Shown here in pieces: positions 50,301-57,709 of a DNA stretch of 64,000 nt; position 1 is the first letter of the stretch; every line of letters begins with the position of its first letter. Below the pieces are notes generated by a model. It worked only from the letters and a program-made list of their open reading frames with translations, did not search any database and was not told where the DNA came from. The stretch lies in assembly GCA_902492065.1 (NCBI GenBank), contig CABUKE010000001.1, positions 372,001 through 436,000 on the forward strand. The letters are read 5' to 3'. This stretch comes from an uncultured Eubacteriales bacterium (GTDB lineage: Bacteria > Bacillota > Clostridia > UBA1381 > UMGS1253). The position numbers and the translations under genes were made by a program.

Positions 50301-51152
50301 TCAAATTCTGTTCAATATCTTCATAAGCGAATCCTGTGCAAGCTTGAATGTGTCCGGCCCGCTTTTGTCCTCGTTTACAACCGTCGTATCGGATTGCAGC
50401 GCGTCCAGCCCGGCAAAGTGGCCCAGATGCGGCTCCAGCGAGAGGAAGCCCCGGTAGCCCGCCTGTTCAAACGCGCGCAAAAGCTCCTCAATATGTCCGC
50501 TGCCATAACCTGCGGGGACAATCTTCCCATGCGCAACAGCGTCTTTGATATGTATGTAAACTACATAGTCCTTGAGCAAATCATATGCCGCCGGGTACGT
50601 CTCTTGTCCGCACTCGACGAAGTTCGCCGGGTCAAACACGGCGCGCAGGTTCGGAGAATGAACTGCATCCAAAATCTCTTTGCAGCGCGGCGCAGTATCG
50701 CCGTAGATTTCCTTTTCGTTTTCATGCAGGAGGATAATATCTTCCTTTTCTGCCAGCGCAGTCATGGCCTTCATCCGGCGGATGACCTCATCTTTGTACG
50801 CCGTCGGCTCCTCGCCCTGCGGGATGTAAAAGCTGAACACGCGGATGTAGTCCGTTTCAAACAGCTTTGCCAGCTCGATAATATGTGCAAGCTGCGCCAT
50901 ATGCGGCTCAAACGGGTCGGTAATTTTTATCTTGCCAATCGGCGACCCGATTGAGGACACCCGAATGCCGTACCCGTCGGCGAGCGACTTCACCTTTCGC
51001 GCTTCCTCAAGCGTCAGGTCAGAGATGTTTTTATCGTTGACGCCGCGTATTTCAAAATATTTAATTCCAAATTGGTTGAGATAGTAAAGCTGTTCTTTGA
51101 TATCAGGCGATATCTCATCTGAAAAACCTGTGAGAGTGAATATATCGGCCAT
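50301..51152 (-). CDS. TIM-barrel sugar phosphate isomerase/epimerase-like protein
   Basis: This 283-residue AP_endonuc_2-type barrel starts IFTLTGFSDEISPDIKEQLYYLNQFGI. It shows metal-site segments ILLHENEKEIYGD, LRAVFDPANFVECG, VVYIHIKDAVAHGKIVPAG and GFLSLEPHLGHF. It is the first gene of the hexuronate operon, 19 bases downstream of the 28-bp palindrome, with GGAGG before the ATG. It is a distant paralogue of the protein at 48294 and probably performs a distinct step on the same sugar. Confidence 0.87.
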   Translation of the reverse strand: MADIFTLTGFSDEISPDIKEQLYYLNQFGIKYFEIRGVNDKNISDLTLEEARKVKSLADGYGIRVSSIGSPIGKIKITDPFEPHMAQLAHIIELAKLFETDYIRVFSFYIPQGEEPTAYKDEVIRRMKAMTALAEKEDIILLHENEKEIYGDTAPRCKEILDAVHSPNLRAVFDPANFVECGQETYPAAYDLLKDYVVYIHIKDAVAHGKIVPAGYGSGHIEELLRAFEQAGYRGFLSLEPHLGHFAGLDALQSDTTVVNEDKSGPDTFKLAQDSLMKILNRI

Positions 51153-51170
51153 GTGTAACCTCCGTTTAAA

Positions 51171-51198
51171 CGGTAAAATTTACCGGTAAATTTTACCG
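51171..51198. promoter_or_regulatory. Perfect 28-bp palindrome, probable operator of the uronate operon
   Basis: Two 15-bp near-identical palindromes of the form CGGTAAA-W-TTTACCG (51171-51185 and 51184-51198) overlap to make one perfect 28-bp palindrome centred on CCGG. It lies between the minus-strand promoter (51215-51243) and the ribosome binding site of the 51152 gene, starting about ten bases after the expected transcription start. That position suits a repressor such as a LacI- or GntR-type uronate regulator. No such gene is nearby. Confidence 0.85.
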
Positions 51199-51214
51199 AA
51201 ATATTTTCACAACT

Positions 51215-51243
51215 ATCATATCACACCCTTTCAGTATAAGCAA
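51215..51243 (-). promoter_or_regulatory. Promoter of the uronate operon
   Basis: Minus strand: TTGCTT (51243-51238), a 17-bp spacer and TATGAT (51220-51215). Transcription would begin near 51208 and run through the 28-bp palindrome. Confidence 0.7.
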
Positions 51244-51267
51244 GTAGAAAAACAATTTCAACACATA

Positions 51268-51285
51268 TTCTTGCATATGCAAGAA
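51268..51285. promoter_or_regulatory. Second palindrome (18 bp) in the divergent region
   Basis: TTCTTGCATATGCAAGAA is a perfect 18-bp palindrome lying 25 bases upstream of the uronate promoter -35 and about 115 bases before the divergent DUF4091 gene. It is unrelated in sequence to the 28-bp site, so it would be bound by a different protein. A plausible but unproven activator site. Confidence 0.55.
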
Positions 51286-51399
51286 ATTCAACAATATTTG
51301 ACCTACTGTATTCAAATGCGGAGCATGGCGGGCCTTTTTGCACAGAAAAACAGCGAAATCGTAAAGTTTTCTATCTTGCAATAGGAGGGAAAGCATGGT

Positions 51400-53196
51400 A
51401 TGATGAAGCTGTATGGAAAAAGCAATATCAGGGGGGATTCTGTGAAAATCAGGAGCGCATTTCAGCACGAAAGTTATAAGCATGTACATAAGCGATTGTA
51501 TGCAATAGAGAGCGTAAAAGCGTACGAGGAAGCGCTGTTTGCCCGGCAGTCAATCCAGGTAAGTGCGGCGAAAAACGACTTTGCAGCGTTTCAAATATTG
51601 CTGGAGTCGGACGCGGCAACCTCGGTTACGATTGGCACTGAGCCGTATTTCAGTACGCGCGACGTACGTGAAAATATCCGTATTGAAACGTGCGGACTGC
51701 CGTTTCCCGTGACGCTGCGTCATATTGGAGCGGTGACAGACGACGATAGTCTCCGGAAAGCGGATATTTTGCTTGCAGATGCAACAGTAGAGGTGGCTGC
51801 GCACGAAATCTGCTGTATTTGGGCGGAGGCGGATATCGGGCCAGAGGCCGGGCCGGGGCAGCATAAAGGGGAGGTTCGGCTTTATCATCACCGGATGTTT
51901 GAGCCGGAAGAATTGGTGCAGACGCTGCCGTTTACTATACAGATTTACAATGTGACGCTTCCGAAGGCAGAGGAGCGCACGTTCCATCTGGATTTGTGGC
52001 AGCACAATAGCAACATTGCGCGCAAGCAGGAAGTGCCGCTCTACGGCGACGCACATTTTGCAATTTTGGAAAGGTATGTGAAGTCGCTGGCTGCGCTGGG
52101 CCAGAAGGCAATTACAGTTGTTGTGAGCGAGATACCGTGGTCGGGCCAGCGGTGCTTTTATGACCCGCAGGAACCGGACGACCTGTTTGAATACAGCATG
52201 ATTCAGGTACGCCGGGACAAAAGCGGAGCGTACCACTACGACTATTCGGTAATGCAGCGGTATATCGACCTCTGCTTCCAATACGGCATTCGGGATGAGA
52301 TCGAGGTGTTTGGCGTCTGCAACATCTGGAAGTGTGAAGACGACGAATACCAGTTTGCGCCGGAAGGGTATCCAGAGTATATCCGCGTCCGGTACTATGA
52401 CGAGGCAACGGGCACATACCGCTATATTTCTGACGCGGAGGGGATTTACGCCTATCTGTCTGCATTGGAGGAATATTTTGCCCAGAGGGGATATCTTGAC
52501 ATTGTCCGTATAGCGGCGGATGAACCGAACGATTTGGAGCGGTATCAGAAGAGCCTTGCCGCAGTCCAGAAGGCCGCGCCGCGGTTCCAGTATAAAACGG
52601 CGGTCAACCACCGCGAGTTTATTGAGGAATTTCGTACTACAGTGTCGGATTTCGTTCCGGGACTGTTCTGCATGGCGCGGGACTACGACCTATTGCGCGA
52701 CATGGCGAAAAAGGGGACGCACCGTGTTTCATGGTACGTCTGCTGCAGTCCGAAGGTGCCGAATACATATCTCTGCTCGCACCTGCTCGAGTCGCGCGCA
52801 ATCGGGTATCTGACCGACTATTTCGGCTTTGCGGGCTTCCTGCGCTGGAGCTATACCGTATGGCCGGACGACCCGCGCGCGGATTTGCGCTTCCGGTATC
52901 CGGACTGGCGCTGCGGCGATACAGGATTTGTCTATCCGTCGCGCGGGGGTGATGTGCTGCTGAGCCTGCGCTATCAGGCACTGCGGCGCGGCATTCTCGA
53001 CTATGAGCTTTTGCATATGGCGCGGCAAAAGGGCGGCGGCGCGCTTGTAGAGGAGATTATGGACCGGATTGTTCGTATAAGTGACTTTTCGGTGTTTGAT
53101 AAACTTGACAAGATGGAGGCTGACGAGATTGTCAGCCTGACGGCGGAAGATTACGACTGGGCAAAAGAAAAGCTGCTTGCGTTTTTGCAGGAATAA
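51400..53196 (+). CDS. DUF4091-containing glycoside-hydrolase-like protein
   Basis: This 598-residue protein has no signal peptide. The N-terminal 200 residues are beta-rich, and the C-terminal 400 residues are TIM-barrel-like, ending in a DUF4091 region (FLRWSYTVWPDDPRAD, then GDTGFVYPSRGGDVLLSLRYQALRRGILDYELL). DUF4091 proteins are thought to act on glycans, and a related fold suggests hydrolase activity. IRIAADEPND near 368 is a candidate acidic active site. It is divergent from the uronate operon. ATG 51400 follows AGGAGGGA. A GTG at 51442 after AGGGGGG is a second possible start. Confidence 0.78.
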   Translation: MMKLYGKSNIRGDSVKIRSAFQHESYKHVHKRLYAIESVKAYEEALFARQSIQVSAAKNDFAAFQILLESDAATSVTIGTEPYFSTRDVRENIRIETCGLPFPVTLRHIGAVTDDDSLRKADILLADATVEVAAHEICCIWAEADIGPEAGPGQHKGEVRLYHHRMFEPEELVQTLPFTIQIYNVTLPKAEERTFHLDLWQHNSNIARKQEVPLYGDAHFAILERYVKSLAALGQKAITVVVSEIPWSGQRCFYDPQEPDDLFEYSMIQVRRDKSGAYHYDYSVMQRYIDLCFQYGIRDEIEVFGVCNIWKCEDDEYQFAPEGYPEYIRVRYYDEATGTYRYISDAEGIYAYLSALEEYFAQRGYLDIVRIAADEPNDLERYQKSLAAVQKAAPRFQYKTAVNHREFIEEFRTTVSDFVPGLFCMARDYDLLRDMAKKGTHRVSWYVCCSPKVPNTYLCSHLLESRAIGYLTDYFGFAGFLRWSYTVWPDDPRADLRFRYPDWRCGDTGFVYPSRGGDVLLSLRYQALRRGILDYELLHMARQKGGGALVEEIMDRIVRISDFSVFDKLDKMEADEIVSLTAEDYDWAKEKLLAFLQE

Positions 53197-53199
53197 AAC

Positions 53200-53227
53200 A
53201 AGCCACAGGGAAACCTGTGGCTTTTAT
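53200..53227. terminator. Terminator after the DUF4091 gene
   Basis: AAGCCACAGG (53200-53209) pairs with CCTGTGGCTT (53214-53223) around GAAA, with T residues after. It overlaps the end of the convergent 53224 gene and probably serves both. Confidence 0.85.
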
Positions 53228-53961
53228 TTTATTTGATACTCGTAGAAAGCGCCCTGCTTCCCGGTACGGACAAGCACACCCATATAGTGGAGAATATGTA
53301 CGACGCGCTGGGCTGCGTTTTGCCGGAGCTTTGCCGCATGGGCAAAGTCCCTTGTGGTAAATGCATCCGGCAGGGGGTTAGGCACAAGCGCACGGTAATC
53401 CGCTATACTGCGTAGATAAACCATATCAGACAGCGCGACAGGAATCCGCTCGCAGCGCGACGAGCCCTTCTTTCGGTCAATGCTCCACTCGTTGAGGTAA
53501 CGGTATTCCTCCACATCAATCAGCGGAAAGCACAGCGTCAGGTTTGGGTGGGGGAGCAGGGGCTTAATTTTATACAGTTCATAAAAGGCGTCATACACCG
53601 AGCCGGTCTTTGGGCTTTTGCGCTTGTTTGTCAGCGCACCGCTTTCCGGATCGATCCAATAGAGCCACTTTGTGTGTGCAATCGGGTACACGACCGTGAC
53701 CGGTCCGCGCTCCAAAAAGGCGGTAAGTTTCGGGCGGAGAGCATGAAATGCGCGGGTCTGTATCTCGATAATACCGCTGTCGTTTACAATGTCAGCAATG
53801 TAGCGGCCGACTTTTACTTCGTGTTTAGCGGTGTCCGGTTCAAAAAACTGCTTCAGCACAGCATGGAGCGTCTTTTCCGACAACGTGCCGATTCCGACAC
53901 GGGCACGCTCCTGCCCGTTGAATGCAGAACAAAGACCAGAAAAACGTCGAATTTCTTCCAT
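53224..53961 (-). CDS. Conserved protein with PD-(D/E)XK-like motif and C-terminal HTH
   Basis: This 245-residue protein is of a type I recognise in Clostridia without an assigned function. Residues about 28-75 (TLHAVLKQFFEPDTAKHEVKV, then GRYIADIV and IIEIQTRAF) resemble the core of PD-(D/E)XK nucleases, with an acidic helix residue, D and E-x-Q in the right order. The middle has WLYWIDPESGALTNKRKSPK and DVEEYRYLNEWS. The last 45 residues look like a winged helix (TTRDFAHAAKLRQNAAQRVVHILH). Nuclease activity is inference. It lies nine bases downstream of ilvN on the same strand. Confidence 0.65.
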   Translation of the reverse strand: MEEIRRFSGLCSAFNGQERARVGIGTLSEKTLHAVLKQFFEPDTAKHEVKVGRYIADIVNDSGIIEIQTRAFHALRPKLTAFLERGPVTVVYPIAHTKWLYWIDPESGALTNKRKSPKTGSVYDAFYELYKIKPLLPHPNLTLCFPLIDVEEYRYLNEWSIDRKKGSSRCERIPVALSDMVYLRSIADYRALVPNPLPDAFTTRDFAHAAKLRQNAAQRVVHILHYMGVLVRTGKQGAFYEYQIK

Positions 53962-53970
53962 AACTTTCCT

Positions 53971-54462
53971 CTACAAAACAGAGCCGCTGCCGCGCTCCAT
54001 AGCGGTGATTCCGGTACGGCACATCTCAATGATGGTATAAGGGCTTAAAAACTCCAAAAACGCGTCGATTTTGCTCTCCTGCCCGGTCAGCTCCAGAATG
54101 ATGGAAGCAGGCGCAACGTCGATGATCTTCGCGCGGAACAGCTCCGCCGCCTCCTTTACCTTTGTCAGCGTCGATGAATCGATTGCCACCTTGAGCAAAA
54201 GCAGCTCGCGGCACAGCGCGTTCTGCACATCAACCTTATGTACCTTTACTACATCTTCGAGTTTGGAAAGCTGTTTCACAATCTGTTCCAGAATATATTC
54301 GTCGCCGCGGACGACGAGCGTAATACGCGAGATTGCGTCGTTGTTGGTCGCACTCACCGTCAGGGAGGCGATGTTGTAGCCGCGCTGCCCAAACAGGCTC
54401 GATACGCGCGACAGCACGCCAGACTGGTTGGAGACCAGCACGGATAAAATATATTTCTCCAT
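53971..54462 (-). CDS. ilvN: Acetolactate synthase small (regulatory) subunit
   Basis: This 163-residue protein has an N-terminal ACT domain (YILSVLVSNQSGVLSRVSSLFGQRGYN) that mediates valine feedback inhibition and a C-terminal ACT-like half (LELTGQESKIDAFLEFL). It pairs with the catalytic subunit encoded just upstream (29-base gap) and with the branched-chain amino acid pathway. AAAGGCGG precedes the ATG. Confidence 0.95.
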   Translation of the reverse strand: MEKYILSVLVSNQSGVLSRVSSLFGQRGYNIASLTVSATNNDAISRITLVVRGDEYILEQIVKQLSKLEDVVKVHKVDVQNALCRELLLLKVAIDSSTLTKVKEAAELFRAKIIDVAPASIILELTGQESKIDAFLEFLSPYTIIEMCRTGITAMERGSGSVL

Positions 54463-54490
54463 CAGGATTCCGCCTTTCTGTATATAAGTG

Positions 54491-56149
54491 TTACCGCATC
54501 AGGATATGTCCGCCGCTTTCCTGCAGGAGGGGGTCGACCTCGATGCGTTTGTCAATCTTACAGTGGATGACGAATGGGCCGTCCGATTGCATAGCCTCCG
54601 CCAGTGCCGCGTCAAACGCCGCACAAGTATCTGCGTTTGCCCCCTGTGCGCCAAATGCGCGTGCGACGGCGGCAAAGTCGGTCGTCCCCACATCGTCGGA
54701 TTCCGCATAACGTCCGCCGTATTGCAAATGCTGCCATTGACGCACCATGCCAAGTGATTCGTTATCCATGACGATGACCTTGATGGCGAGGCCGTAGCGG
54801 ACTGCGGTCGCAAGCTCAATCAAATCCATATGAAAGCTCCCGTCGCCGGTAATGAGGAAAACCTGCTTCTGCGGTGCGGCGAGCTTTGCCCCGACAGACG
54901 CACCCATGCCAAACCCCATCGTACCAAGCCCGCCAGGCGTAATCAGTGTTTTGGGATGACAGAACGGATAGCGCTGCGCAGCCCAGATTTGGTGCTGGCC
55001 CACGTCGGTCACGAGGATAGCGTCCTCCTGCGCCGCCTGCGCGAGCCGGTCTATGATATACATGGGTGACAGGCCGGGCAGAACCGCATAGGGGTCAGGC
55101 TTGTCAAGCATATCCTGCAATTTGTGCAGCCGGTCAAACCACGCCGTGCGCGCCTTCGGCTCAACCAAAGGAGCAAGCTGGGACAGCACGTCCGCTGCGT
55201 CGGCCTGGATGCCGAGCGAAATGCGGATATTTTTACTGATTTCTGCATCGTCAATGTCGATATGGACGCGTTTTGCCTCGTGTGCAAAGTCCTTTCCGGA
55301 CAGGGCAACCCGGTCGGAAAAGCGCGTGCCGATTGCAACGAGCAGGTCACACTCGTCGATTGCTTTGGCAACGCTGCGCCGCCCGTGCATGCCGGCAAGG
55401 CCAAAATTGTACGGGCAGTCCGCCGGAAGTGCGCCCGTCCCCATCAGCGTGTGGCACGCCGGAAGATTCGCCTCCATGCAGAGAGACAAAAGCATATTGG
55501 ATGCACCGCCAGCAATCACACCGCCGCCGAAGTAAAGGAGCGGACGTGTGCTGGCGTTGATCAGCGCCGCAAGTTTTTTAATATCGGACTTGCGCGCTTT
55601 GTACGAGGGCGCGCGCTTTTTTCTCGGTTTTGTGAAAGTGGTTGCCTGGGTCAGAATATTTTTAGGAATATCGACTAAAACCGCGCCGCACCGGCCCTCC
55701 TGCGCAATCTCGAACGCACGCCGGAGAGAGGGGGCGAGGGCGGCAATATCGCGCACGACAAAGTTATGCTTTGTGACCGGCATGGTGATACCGGCGATAT
55801 AAACCTCCTGAAAGCTGTCCTTGCCAATCAAATCCATGCTGGTATTTCCCGTTATGGCGACCAGCGGAACAGAGTCGGCCTGCGCGGTGGCGAGTGCGGT
55901 AACGAGGTTTGTCGCGCCGGGGCCAGATGTGGCAAGCACGACGCCCGTCTTTCCAGTCACGCGCGCATAAGCATCGGCGGCATGTGCCGTACCCTGTTCA
56001 TGCGCGCCGCGGACGGAGCGGATACCGTAGCTACCGGTATACAACTCGTCATATATGGGCAGAATGGCCCCGCCTGGATAGCCGAATATAGTGTCGATTT
56101 CGTTTTCTTTCAATATTTCGAGGACAATCCTCGCGCCTGTGTACTGCAT
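54491..56149 (-). CDS. ilvB: Acetolactate synthase large (catalytic) subunit
   Basis: This 552-residue thiamine-diphosphate enzyme makes acetolactate from pyruvate, or acetohydroxybutyrate. It begins MQYTGARIVLEILKENEIDTIFGYPGGAILP with the catalytic glutamate region, and has the GTAHAADAYAR motif and the ThDP/Mg site GDGSFHMDLIELATA with MDNESLGM. The ATG at 56149 follows GGAAGGTGG. The promoter is close, leaving an 18-nt leader with no T-box or attenuator. Confidence 0.95.
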   Translation of the reverse strand: MQYTGARIVLEILKENEIDTIFGYPGGAILPIYDELYTGSYGIRSVRGAHEQGTAHAADAYARVTGKTGVVLATSGPGATNLVTALATAQADSVPLVAITGNTSMDLIGKDSFQEVYIAGITMPVTKHNFVVRDIAALAPSLRRAFEIAQEGRCGAVLVDIPKNILTQATTFTKPRKKRAPSYKARKSDIKKLAALINASTRPLLYFGGGVIAGGASNMLLSLCMEANLPACHTLMGTGALPADCPYNFGLAGMHGRRSVAKAIDECDLLVAIGTRFSDRVALSGKDFAHEAKRVHIDIDDAEISKNIRISLGIQADAADVLSQLAPLVEPKARTAWFDRLHKLQDMLDKPDPYAVLPGLSPMYIIDRLAQAAQEDAILVTDVGQHQIWAAQRYPFCHPKTLITPGGLGTMGFGMGASVGAKLAAPQKQVFLITGDGSFHMDLIELATAVRYGLAIKVIVMDNESLGMVRQWQHLQYGGRYAESDDVGTTDFAAVARAFGAQGANADTCAAFDAALAEAMQSDGPFVIHCKIDKRIEVDPLLQESGGHILMR

Positions 56150-56173
56150 AGTACCACCTTCCAATTTAACGGT

Positions 56174-56202
56174 ATTATACTACAGGAGTACAAAAAAGTC
56201 AA
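56174..56202 (-). promoter_or_regulatory. Consensus promoter of ilvBN
   Basis: Minus strand: TTGACT (56202-56197), a 17-bp spacer and TATAAT (56179-56174). Transcription should start near 56167, giving a very short 5' leader. Confidence 0.88.
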
Positions 56203-56207
56203 AAGCA

Positions 56208-56249
56208 ACAAAAAAGAACCGGAAAAGGGGGGGACCGGTTCTTTTTTGT
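56208..56249. terminator. Long terminator between htrA and ilvB
   Basis: A 15-bp perfect stem, ACAAAAAAGAACCGG (56208-56222) with its complement (56235-56249), around a G-rich 12-base loop. It ends the htrA transcript on the minus strand just before the ilvB promoter. Confidence 0.88.
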
Positions 56250-56313
56250 GTAGGGCAAACGCCCCAATTAATTCCTTATATATAAAGCTAACAGGAATTA
56301 CTGATTGAAGAAA

Positions 56314-57591
56314 TTATTCATTTGGGGTAGGCGTCGCCTTGCCACTGCGGTCTTCCTGAAGCGTAATGGAAACCTCCATCCGCTGGCCGTCGCGGACGAT
56401 TGTTAGCGTCAGTGTATCGCCAACCTGATGCTGGTCGCGGATTTCGTTAAGCTCATCTACGGTTTCAATCGTCTGGCCGTCGCACTGAACAATTACGTCG
56501 CCCGGGCGCAGGCCGGCTTTTTCCGCTGCGGAAAACTCGGTTATGCTTTGAACATAAACGCCAACCGGCAAATCGTAATACCGTGACATTTCTTCTGTAA
56601 TGTTACGCCCGCCGACACCAATGACCGGACGGCCCTTTACATAGCCGTACTCCATCAGATCGCTGATAATTGGCTTTGCCGTGTCGGACGGAATCGCGAA
56701 GCCAAGCCCTTCCACGCCGGTGGAAGCCATTTTTACGCTGTTAATGCCGATAACCTCGCCGTATGCGTTAACCAGTGCGCCGCCCGAGTTACCCTCGTTA
56801 ATTGCGGCATCCGTCTGCAATAAGGTATACTCTACATTGTCAACTGTTACCTGACGGTTTGTTGCGCTGATGATACCGGTTGTAACCGTGCCAGCCAGCT
56901 CCTGTCCAAGCGGATTGCCAATTGCGATTGCAAGCTCGCCGACCTCAACATCACTCGAGTTGCCGAGAGGTGCAGCAGTCAGGCCGCTTGCTTCGATTTT
57001 GATAATGGCAAGGTCTGTTTGCGGATCTGTTCCCACAAGCTTTGCGTCGTATTCCTCCATTGTATTGAGGGTAACCTTTAAACTGTTGGCGCCCTCTACT
57101 ACGTGGTTATTTGTTACAATATAACCGTCGGAGCTGATGATAATGCCGGAACCGCTGCTCTGCGTCTGTTGTGGAATCAGGAACATTCCATTCGACGACT
57201 GTCCAGTTGCGACAATTCCAACGACTGCCGGGCCGACGCGCCGCGCAATCTCTACGATGCTGAGCGGTTCCTGGCCGCTTGCGGACTCGCCCTGCAAGCC
57301 GAGCGCGGTGGAAAGGTCAACCTTGTTCCGCATATCCTCGCCGTCACGGTAGATAACCGCCGAGCCAGAGGTCAGAGAGCTGAGTGCTGGAACAAATACG
57401 AATGCACCAATAAGGCTTGTGCACAGCAGGCTCGTAATCAATGCGGTGATAAGCGCAACCGTCCAGGGTTTCATCTTCTTTTTCCTTTTCGGGGGCTGCG
57501 CCGTTGCTTCGGATACGACAAGGGATGTTTCCTTCTTATGGGGGTCAATGCCCAGTTGATAATCATCCGGATACCATTTGTAATCGCTCAT
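56314..57591 (-). CDS. HtrA/DegP-type serine protease
   Basis: This 425-residue protein has an N-terminal cytosolic tail (1-40), one membrane anchor (about 43-67) and an extracytoplasmic trypsin-like domain. The triad is H163 (TNNHVVEG), D193 (QTDLAIIK) and S269 (NEGNSGGAL). One C-terminal PDZ domain follows (about 320-410, VGVYVQSITEFSAAEKAGLRPGD). It degrades or refolds misfolded exported proteins. ATG 57591 follows GAGGTGA. It is next to a sensor kinase/regulator pair on the same strand, as in CssRS- or WalRK-linked htrA genes. Confidence 0.94.
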   Translation of the reverse strand: MSDYKWYPDDYQLGIDPHKKETSLVVSEATAQPPKRKKKMKPWTVALITALITSLLCTSLIGAFVFVPALSSLTSGSAVIYRDGEDMRNKVDLSTALGLQGESASGQEPLSIVEIARRVGPAVVGIVATGQSSNGMFLIPQQTQSSGSGIIISSDGYIVTNNHVVEGANSLKVTLNTMEEYDAKLVGTDPQTDLAIIKIEASGLTAAPLGNSSDVEVGELAIAIGNPLGQELAGTVTTGIISATNRQVTVDNVEYTLLQTDAAINEGNSGGALVNAYGEVIGINSVKMASTGVEGLGFAIPSDTAKPIISDLMEYGYVKGRPVIGVGGRNITEEMSRYYDLPVGVYVQSITEFSAAEKAGLRPGDVIVQCDGQTIETVDELNEIRDQHQVGDTLTLTIVRDGQRMEVSITLQEDRSGKATPTPNE

Positions 57592-57709
57592 AATCAAGTC
57601 ACCTCATTTTTTATTTCGATGCTCTGTTTCTTGCTATGGCTTTATTATACAGTCCCTTTTTGTCTAAAGTATGAATAAACTGTAAAACCTGAAAGAAAAT
57701 TTTATGCGC

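Noticed and set aside
51550..52611. 353-codon minus-strand frame opposite the DUF4091 gene
   Set aside because: Shadow composition and no start signal. The plus strand has a strong ribosome binding site and family motifs.
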